Of a stretch of DNA of 12,450 nucleotides, positions 6,367-12,450 are shown one piece after another; the first letter of the stretch is position 1; each line of letters opens with the position of its first letter. Made by a program: the position numbers and the translations under genes. The notes under the pieces are model-generated. The model made no database searches, had not been told where the DNA came from, and was given only the letters and a program-made list of their open reading frames with translations. The DNA comes from Chloroflexi bacterium RBG_16_64_43. GTDB taxonomy: Bacteria > Chloroflexota > Anaerolineae > Anaerolineales > RBG-16-64-43. Location: assembly GCA_001796965.1 (NCBI GenBank), contig MGOA01000117.1, positions 1 to 12,450 of the forward strand, written 5' to 3'.

Positions 6367-6912
6367 ATGACCGCCTCCGAGTCTGCCTCCACGACCTGCG
6401 CCTACCACCCCGGGCGACCGGCAACCCTGCGCTGCAACCGCTGCGACAAGCCGATCTGCGCCAAATGCGCGGTGCTCACGCCGGTGGGCTATCGCTGCAA
6501 AGAGTGCGTGCGCGGGCAACAGAAGATCTTCGAGACCGCCCAGTGGTACGACTTTGCCATTGCCTTCGTGGTTTCAGCCGTGGCCGCGGCCCTGGGATCG
6601 TTACTTGTTACGCTGGTGGGTTGGTTTATCTTCTTCGTCGCCCCCTCGATCGGCGTCGGCACAGCGGAAATCGTGCGGCGTGCGGTTCGCCGCCGGCGCA
6701 GCCGCTACCTGCCGCTGGCGGCCGGCATTGGGGCTGCTGTGGGCATTACGCCGCAGGTGCTGGGGCCCCTGGTGCTCGTCGGCCTTGGATTGCTAAGCGG
6801 CGGTGCATTGCAGGCGCTGGCCGGCGGGTTGGTGGCCATTGTCTTTCCGGCGGCTTACGCCTTCTTGATGATCGGCGCGCTCGTGGCCAGCCTGCGCGGC
6901 ATCCGCTTGTAG
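6367..6912 (+). CDS. B-box-type zinc-finger membrane protein
   Basis: A 181-residue protein with an N-terminal cysteine/histidine zinc-binding module and a hydrophobic C-terminal region. Ligand candidates are C11, H14, C23, C26, C31, C34, C44 and C47, spaced C-x2-H-x8-C-x2-C-x4-C-x2-C-x9-C-x2-C, like B-box zinc fingers. Membrane segments follow at about 62-95, 115-130, 131-150 and 152-175, with a very basic cytoplasmic-type loop RRAVRRRRSR (104-113). Similar small B-box-plus-membrane proteins are common in Chloroflexota and Actinobacteria, but their function is unknown; one possibility is recruitment of a partner to the membrane. It lies between nadK and recN, 10 bases after nadK, with no strong ribosome binding site, suggesting co-transcription with nadK. 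The fold assignment is good; the role is not known. Confidence 0.85.
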   Translation: MTASESASTTCAYHPGRPATLRCNRCDKPICAKCAVLTPVGYRCKECVRGQQKIFETAQWYDFAIAFVVSAVAAALGSLLVTLVGWFIFFVAPSIGVGTAEIVRRAVRRRRSRYLPLAAGIGAAVGITPQVLGPLVLVGLGLLSGGALQALAGGLVAIVFPAAYAFLMIGALVASLRGIRL

Positions 6913-6920
6913 CTTTCATC

Positions 6921-6969
6921 CTGGCCTCTCGCGCGCCATCAGGCAGGCGCGTCCGATTGTCGAGGCCAG
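6921..6969. other. Nested inverted repeat upstream of recN
   Basis: CTGGCCTC (6921-6928) pairs perfectly with GAGGCCAG (6962-6969). Inside it, CGCGCC (6932-6937) pairs with GGCGCG (6946-6951) around an 8-base loop. The element begins eight bases after the stop of the zinc-finger gene and ends 55 bases before recN. There is no T-tract. It may be a terminator, an RNA-processing site or a structured recN leader. No LexA-type operator of the CTGT-N8-ACAG or GAAC-N4-GTTC kind is seen in this gap. Confidence 0.4.
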
Positions 6970-7024
6970 ACACACTTGGATCTCGGCGGTTGGCATGCCG
7001 CTCCGCCTTGCATGAGAAGACATC

Positions 7025-8761
7025 GTGCTTACCGAACTTTGGATCCACAACTTTGCGATCATCGATGAACTGCACCTGACCCTCAAGCCGGGGCTGATCG
7101 TCTTCACGGGCGAGACCGGTGCAGGCAAATCGATCATTGTCGATGCGATCGAACTCCTTCTGGGCGGGCGCGCAGAGAGCGCGGTCATTCGCACCTCGGC
7201 GGAGGTGGCGACGGTGGAAGGCGCGTTCCAATTGCCGACCGAGTTGCGCGCCGAAGTGCAGTTGATCCTCGAGCCGGAGGGCTTGTGGGAAGAAGACGGC
7301 ACGCTCACCTTGGGGCGCGAGGTGCGCCGCGAGGGGCGCAACATCGCGCGCGTCAATGGGCGAGTGGTCAACCTCGGCGTGCTGCGCGAAATCGGCCAAT
7401 ACCTGGTTGACGTACACGGGCAATCGGAACACCTTTCGCTTCTGCGCGTTCGTGAGCATTTGGGTCTCTTGGATAGATTCGCCGGCGTCGAGACCGAACG
7501 CGATGCCCTGGCGGCGGACGTGCTGGCTCTGCGTGCGGTGCGCGATGAACTGCAACGGCTGCGCGACGGCGAACGCGACGCAGCTCGGCGCGCCGACATG
7601 CTGACGTTTCAGATCAACGAGATCGGCGCGGCCAAGCTCAAACCGGGCGAAGACGAGGCGCTGCTCGAGGAGCGTACGCGGCTTGCCAATGCCGAACAAC
7701 TGGCGGCGCTGGCCGATGCGGCCATCCTGGCCTTGGATGAGGGCAGCCAAGAGCGGGTGGCCGCCACAGATCTCGTGGGCGAAGCGGAACGCGCCCTGAG
7801 CGCGCTGGCACGCATCGATGCCACACGCAACACGGCGCGCGACTCACTGCACGGCGCGGCGGAGCAGTTGGCCGAATTGTCACGCGAGCTGCGTGCTTAC
7901 CGCGAATCGGTCGAGTTCAACCCGCGGCGTCTGGAGCAGGTGGAGGAACGCCTTGAGCTTATCGCCAATCTCAAGCGCAAGTACGGCGAGTCGATCTTGG
8001 CAATTGGCGAGTACGCTGGCAAGGCGCAGCGCGAGATGGAGGGCATCACGCATGCCGATGAGCGCATGACCGAACTCGCGGCGCAGGAAAAACAGCGGCT
8101 GCGCAGCGTGGGTTCACTGGGCGCCGCGCTCTCCGAAAAGCGCCGGGCGGCAGGCGCCGAGCTGGCGCGCGGTATCGAGGCCGAGCTGGGCGATCTGCGC
8201 ATGGCCGGCGCCCAATTTGCGGTCGATCTCCAGTGGAAGGACGATCCGCTGGGGGCTTATGTGGGCGAGCGGCGCGTGGCCTATGAGGCCGCCGGTCTCG
8301 ACCGTGTGGAATTCCTCGTCGCACCCAACCCCGGCGAAGGGCTCAAGCCGCTGGTCAAGGTAGCTTCTGGCGGCGAAACCTCGCGCCTAATGCTGGCCCT
8401 TAAGAGCGTGCTGGCACGCGCCGATCGCACACCGACGCTCATCTTCGATGAGATCGACCAAGGTATCGGGGGACGCGTAGGCGCCGTCGTCGGGCGCAAG
8501 TTGTGGAACCTCACCCCGCCCCATCAAGTGCTGTGCGTCACCCACCTGCCGCAACTTGCCGGCTTCGGCGATCAACATCTGCGAGTCGAGAAGCGCAGCC
8601 AGGGCGAGCGAACGGTGACCGAGGTGCGCGCGCTTTCTGCCAAGGAGCGCGTGGCCGAGCTGGCCGCCATGCTGGGCACACTCAGCGAGCGCACAAAAGA
8701 GTCGGCCGAAGAGATTCTGGAGTTAGTGGCTAAAGAGAAGATTGCGCGCGAAACGGGATGA
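7025..8761 (+). CDS. recN: DNA repair protein RecN
   Basis: A 578-residue SMC-like ATPase involved in recombinational repair of double-strand breaks; slightly longer than the usual 550-570. The N-terminal head begins LTELWIHNFAIID and carries Walker A GETGAGKS (29-36). The middle, about 150-370, is rich in Glu, Arg, Ala and Leu and has the look of paired coiled-coil arms. The C-terminal head has the ABC signature region VASGGETSRLMLALK (SGGE at 448-451) and Walker B LIFDEIDQGIGG (D475, E476), then the CVTHLPQLAGF switch region. The start is a GTG with weak AGAAG upstream, supported by the family's N-terminus beginning right there. The gene follows the zinc-finger gene after 112 bases and ends at a strong hairpin. 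No SOS operator is visible. Confidence 0.95.
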   Translation: MLTELWIHNFAIIDELHLTLKPGLIVFTGETGAGKSIIVDAIELLLGGRAESAVIRTSAEVATVEGAFQLPTELRAEVQLILEPEGLWEEDGTLTLGREVRREGRNIARVNGRVVNLGVLREIGQYLVDVHGQSEHLSLLRVREHLGLLDRFAGVETERDALAADVLALRAVRDELQRLRDGERDAARRADMLTFQINEIGAAKLKPGEDEALLEERTRLANAEQLAALADAAILALDEGSQERVAATDLVGEAERALSALARIDATRNTARDSLHGAAEQLAELSRELRAYRESVEFNPRRLEQVEERLELIANLKRKYGESILAIGEYAGKAQREMEGITHADERMTELAAQEKQRLRSVGSLGAALSEKRRAAGAELARGIEAELGDLRMAGAQFAVDLQWKDDPLGAYVGERRVAYEAAGLDRVEFLVAPNPGEGLKPLVKVASGGETSRLMLALKSVLARADRTPTLIFDEIDQGIGGRVGAVVGRKLWNLTPPHQVLCVTHLPQLAGFGDQHLRVEKRSQGERTVTEVRALSAKERVAELAAMLGTLSERTKESAEEILELVAKEKIARETG

Positions 8762-8780
8762 GGGCTCCTGCCGTACATTG

Positions 8781-8817
8781 CGAAAGTCGCGCCGTCGTCC
8801 TCGACGGCGCGCTTTCG
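8781..8817 (+). terminator. Hairpin terminator after recN
   Basis: CGAAAG (8781-8786), a one-base bulge and CGCGCCGTCG (8788-8797) pair with CGACGGCGCG and CTTTCG (8802-8817) around a TCCT loop: 16 base pairs in all. It begins 19 bases after the recN stop. Only a short TTG follows, so the usual T-tract is missing, but the stability and place support transcription termination before the icd promoter. Confidence 0.65.
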
Positions 8818-8863
8818 TTGGCGAACGAAGAATGCAGGTCACAGAATCGACCAATCCGCATGC

Positions 8864-8869
8864 TATAAT
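8864..8869 (+). promoter_or_regulatory. -10 box of the icd promoter
   Basis: A perfect TATAAT, 50 bases before the icd start and downstream of the recN hairpin. The best -35-like match is GTCACA at 8838-8843, four of six bases and about 20 bases from the -10, so it is doubtful. A start near 8876 would give a leader of about 44 bases that contains GTGGAG as ribosome binding site. Confidence 0.5.
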
Positions 8870-8919
8870 CCGGTTCGCTTCTGTACAACGCACCTCACCC
8901 CACCGTGGAGACCTCCCGC

Positions 8920-10335
<1,416 letters not shown>

Positions 10336-10341
10336 GCGGGA

Positions 10342-10382
10342 GAATCGAAAACGGGGCCTCATTGCGAGGCCCCGTTTGATTC
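10342..10382. terminator. Bidirectional terminator between convergent genes
   Basis: AAACGGGGCCTC (10349-10360) pairs perfectly with GAGGCCCCGTTT (10366-10377) around ATTGC, and GAATC/GATTC (10342-10346 with 10378-10382) extends the stem past a two-base bulge. The ends give a T-run on both strands. It fills the 58-base gap between the stops of icd and the - strand 565-residue gene and probably stops both transcripts. Confidence 0.85.
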
Positions 10383-10393
10383 TATCGCCCTGT

Positions 10394-12091
10394 TCAGCGT
10401 TTGCCGCGCCGGCCGCGTTCCTCGTTGTTGAACACCCAGCCGGCAATCTCGCCGATCTCGAAGCGGTCATCGTCGCTCCAGCGCCGGGCGCCGGGGTAAG
10501 ACCGGTCCGCGCGCGACGAGCTCTCGCCGGCGTTCTGGGCTTGCAGCTCGCGCCGCAAAGCGGCCAGGCGAGTCTGCCAGCGCAAGATGTTGGCCGGTGT
10601 CAGGTCAACCCATCCCTCCTCGGCGCGATCAGCCTTAAGCAGCGGCCCGCGCAGCAGTCGCTCGCCGTCGGGCATCAGCACTCCCAGCCCAATCGAGACC
10701 ATCTGCTGGCGCATGCTCACGTTGTCGTGAACTTCCCGTTCGAGGGCCATTGCCACGCCGGCAGGGTCGCGTCCCAGAAAATCCGATATCGACCGCGCCG
10801 TGCGCTTAAGCAGGTACGCCTCGAATAGCAACTTGGAAAGACGCGGCGGGCCGAGCAGCTCGAACGCAACCGACTCGACTTTGTGCTCCTGTTCGAGCTG
10901 GTGCAGGCGGTTGAGTGCGGACTCGCGCAGAAAGCCGGCACGGTACGTCGGCCCGGAGGATGCGGCGTCGAGCGCGCCGATCACATCATGGCCGGTGTTG
11001 CCGCCGAGGATCTCGCGGATGATATCCGCGGCGATTTCCTCTGGCGTGATGAACTCCATCTGGCCGAGAGTGGTCAAGGTCTCAAACTCGGCGGTCGAGA
11101 ATTGGCCGTTCTCGCCGGTGTCGATATAGACCGACTCGAGCAACTGACCGGTGGCGCGGCCGAAATCACCCTGAGCTGCGAGCGAGGCGGGCATTTCGGC
11201 CGACACAGCCGCCTCGGGCGGGCAGTCGTAAAGCGCCATCGGCTTGCCGGCGCGCCGGATCGGTCCGTAGGCGATTTCCTTCCAGGCGATGGCTGCCGTA
11301 GGCATGATCTCCTTGACAATGGCCGGGGCATTGGGCGTGCGCGCGAGCAGATAGAGCAGAAGTGTCTGGGCGCCGGCTACGGCCGATTTCGATAGCAGCA
11401 CGCGGGAGGGGCGTTCCTCGCCATGGGTGTAGGGAATGTTGAATCCCATGCCGCCCGTGCCGCTGGTGCCGACCTTGATCAGTGCCTGGGTGCCGGCGCG
11501 GCGCATGGCCTCATAGTAAATCTGCGTGTGACGCACAAGCTGGGGGATATACAGCGCGGCCAGCAGATTCTCGACGCGCGCGCCGAGCTCACGCGCGGTG
11601 AGCTCTTCTCCGAGCGCGGCGCGCACCTGCTGTGCCTGATGATAGATGTTCTGGTAGGCCACACCGGTAGCGGTGTTCATGCAATCGACGATGAGGTGCG
11701 CGGGAGCTTTATCGAGGCCAGGGAACTGGCCGAGGATGAGGTGCGTGAGCAGCGAGGCGGCAATGATCTCCTCGGACAGCTCGTCCAAGGTGTCGGCGAT
11801 CAGATGCTGGCGCGCGACCGCGTTGGCCAGCACCGCCTCGCGCGGATGTGGCCCCTCATTCTGTGACTGCCAGTCGGCGCGCAAGAAAACATCGCCCCAG
11901 GCCGGCAGGATGCGCGTGCCGGACTTCGGGAATTCTGCCTGCAGATGCTCAACAGCGGATTCCGCTTCATGCCGGCGCAGCGAAGCAATGACTAGGCGCG
12001 CCGGCTCGTGGGCCAGCGCGGCGCGGCAGACCGCCGTACCGACCAACCCATAGCCGCCCAACACGAGTAGATTGCGTCCGCGGATGTCCAT
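10394..12091 (-). CDS. Uncharacterised Rossmann-fold (SDR-like) protein, 565 residues
   Basis: The N-terminus, NLLVLGGYGLVGTAV, is a clear dinucleotide-binding strand-turn-helix (GGYGLVG at 12-18), followed by a second strand LVIASLRR (33-40), whose basic end might favour NADP. Beyond that it does not look like a standard short-chain dehydrogenase: it is twice the usual length and has no visible YxxxK. Notable conserved-looking segments are PAWGDVFLR (63-71), IVDCMNTATGVAYQ (134-147), VRHTQIYYEAM (186-196), KVGTSGTGGMGFNIPYTHGEERPS (206-229, a glycine-rich turn with His/Glu/Arg) and LLSKSAVAGAQT (232-243). The last 60 residues are charged and probably disordered, ending RGRRGKR. I propose an NAD(P)-dependent oxidoreductase-like protein of unknown substrate. 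The ATG is backed by AGGAGG four bases upstream. It lies 42 bases after the MOSC gene, probably in one operon. Confidence 0.85.
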   Translation of the reverse strand: MDIRGRNLLVLGGYGLVGTAVCRAALAHEPARLVIASLRRHEAESAVEHLQAEFPKSGTRILPAWGDVFLRADWQSQNEGPHPREAVLANAVARQHLIADTLDELSEEIIAASLLTHLILGQFPGLDKAPAHLIVDCMNTATGVAYQNIYHQAQQVRAALGEELTARELGARVENLLAALYIPQLVRHTQIYYEAMRRAGTQALIKVGTSGTGGMGFNIPYTHGEERPSRVLLSKSAVAGAQTLLLYLLARTPNAPAIVKEIMPTAAIAWKEIAYGPIRRAGKPMALYDCPPEAAVSAEMPASLAAQGDFGRATGQLLESVYIDTGENGQFSTAEFETLTTLGQMEFITPEEIAADIIREILGGNTGHDVIGALDAASSGPTYRAGFLRESALNRLHQLEQEHKVESVAFELLGPPRLSKLLFEAYLLKRTARSISDFLGRDPAGVAMALEREVHDNVSMRQQMVSIGLGVLMPDGERLLRGPLLKADRAEEGWVDLTPANILRWQTRLAALRRELQAQNAGESSSRADRSYPGARRWSDDDRFEIGEIAGWVFNNEERGRRGKR

Positions 12092-12095
12092 GGTG

Positions 12096-12101
12096 CCTCC
12101 T
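12096..12101 (-). promoter_or_regulatory. Shine-Dalgarno site of the 565-residue gene
   Basis: On the - strand AGGAGG stands four bases before the ATG at 12091, confirming this start. It lies in the 42-base gap after the MOSC gene; no promoter is seen in the gap. Confidence 0.75.
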
Positions 12102-12133
12102 GCAACGATAGGGATGGATGAAGTGAGGCGACG

Positions 12134-12450
12134 TCACCCGCTGGTGCGCATGAGGCTTGTGCGCCATCCGGGCGAAAGCGCCTCGAGGCCGGCAAGCTCC
12201 GCGGCCTCCTCGCGGCGTTCTAGTCGCGCTTGCATGACTTCGCTGGCGCGGGCAATGCTCCAGGCCGGGTGCGGGCGCAGTTCGCGTTCGATCGACTGGC
12301 CCGCCTCGATCATCCCCGGTTGCAGCACCCGCAGGTACCACCCGCTGCGGCCGGTGCGGCGAACCCGTTCAGGCAAGTCGGGCCGCAGCCAGCGGCGGGC
12401 GAGGTTGGCACACGGCTGGCGCGGCTGAGAAACCTCGACCCGTACGGGGC
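12134..12450 (-). CDS. MOSC domain-containing protein, YiiM-like (5' end outside window)
   Basis: The C-terminal part (about 105 residues) of a gene that enters from the right edge; the open frame runs to the last base, and the TTG at 12376 is internal, not a start. The first visible residues read VEVSQPRQPC, which matches the VSQPR-x-PC segment of E. coli YiiM. The cysteine (codon 12410-12412) is the conserved MOSC cysteine thought to ligate the molybdenum or carry sulfur. GRSGWYLRVLQPGMIEAGQSI follows, as in the C-terminal half of the domain, and then the short helical tail of YiiM-type proteins. YiiM reduces N-hydroxylated compounds using molybdenum cofactor; the substrate here is unknown. 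It lies 42 bases upstream of the 565-residue Rossmann-type gene in the same direction. Confidence 0.85.
   Translation of the reverse strand, partial: PVRVEVSQPRQPCANLARRWLRPDLPERVRRTGRSGWYLRVLQPGMIEAGQSIERELRPHPAWSIARASEVMQARLERREEAAELAGLEALSPGWRTSLMRTSG

Noticed and set aside
6746..7750. 334-residue open frame on the - strand
   Set aside because: It is antisense to the zinc-finger gene and recN, spans the gap between them, and has low-complexity Arg/Gln/His composition.
12134..12376. Stand-alone 80-residue gene on the - strand
   Set aside because: The TTG at 12376 is inside a longer frame that reaches the window edge and carries the MOSC VSQPR-x-PC motif, so it is the end of a larger gene.

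Overview
The window is a GC-rich, tightly packed stretch of bacterial chromosome carrying housekeeping and metabolic genes. The gene set, the B-box zinc-finger membrane protein between nadK and recN, and near-consensus TATAAT boxes in GC-rich DNA point to Chloroflexota (Anaerolineae-like). This is inference; no rRNA or lineage-diagnostic marker is present. There is no tRNA, rRNA, CRISPR array, transposase or phage gene. No gene-free stretch exceeds 300 bases.

Layout. From 1 to 180 there is a palindrome-rich leader with a TATAAT box. It is followed on the + strand by a branched-chain aminotransferase (ilvE), a PH-like membrane protein of unknown function, a DUF92 integral membrane protein (VTE6-like), a tyrosine phenol-lyase (tpl), a SAM hydroxide adenosyltransferase (DUF62), an NAD kinase (nadK), a B-box-type zinc-finger membrane protein, recN, and an NADP-type isocitrate dehydrogenase (icd) with an unusual basic tail. 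A strong hairpin at 10342-10382 separates this block from two genes on the - strand: a 565-residue Rossmann-type protein I cannot assign, and upstream of it the C-terminal part of a MOSC-domain (YiiM-like) protein cut by the window edge.

How the genes fit together. ilvE, tpl and icd belong to amino-acid and central carbon metabolism: 2-oxoglutarate from icd is the amino acceptor for ilvE, and tpl releases pyruvate and ammonia from tyrosine. nadK makes the NADP that icd uses. nadK near recN is a widespread gene neighbourhood. The DUF62 protein, nadK, the zinc-finger gene and recN lie close together in one direction and may be partly co-transcribed. A TATAAT over the DUF62 stop codon suggests nadK also has its own start site. 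Hairpins close the recN and icd units.

The most unexpected features are a same-strand, helically phased cluster of DnaA-box-like 9-mers between the PH-like gene and the DUF92 gene (2107-2222), the unassigned 565-residue protein paired with a MOSC protein, and the basic C-terminal extension of isocitrate dehydrogenase. I found no clear novel defence or mobile system.
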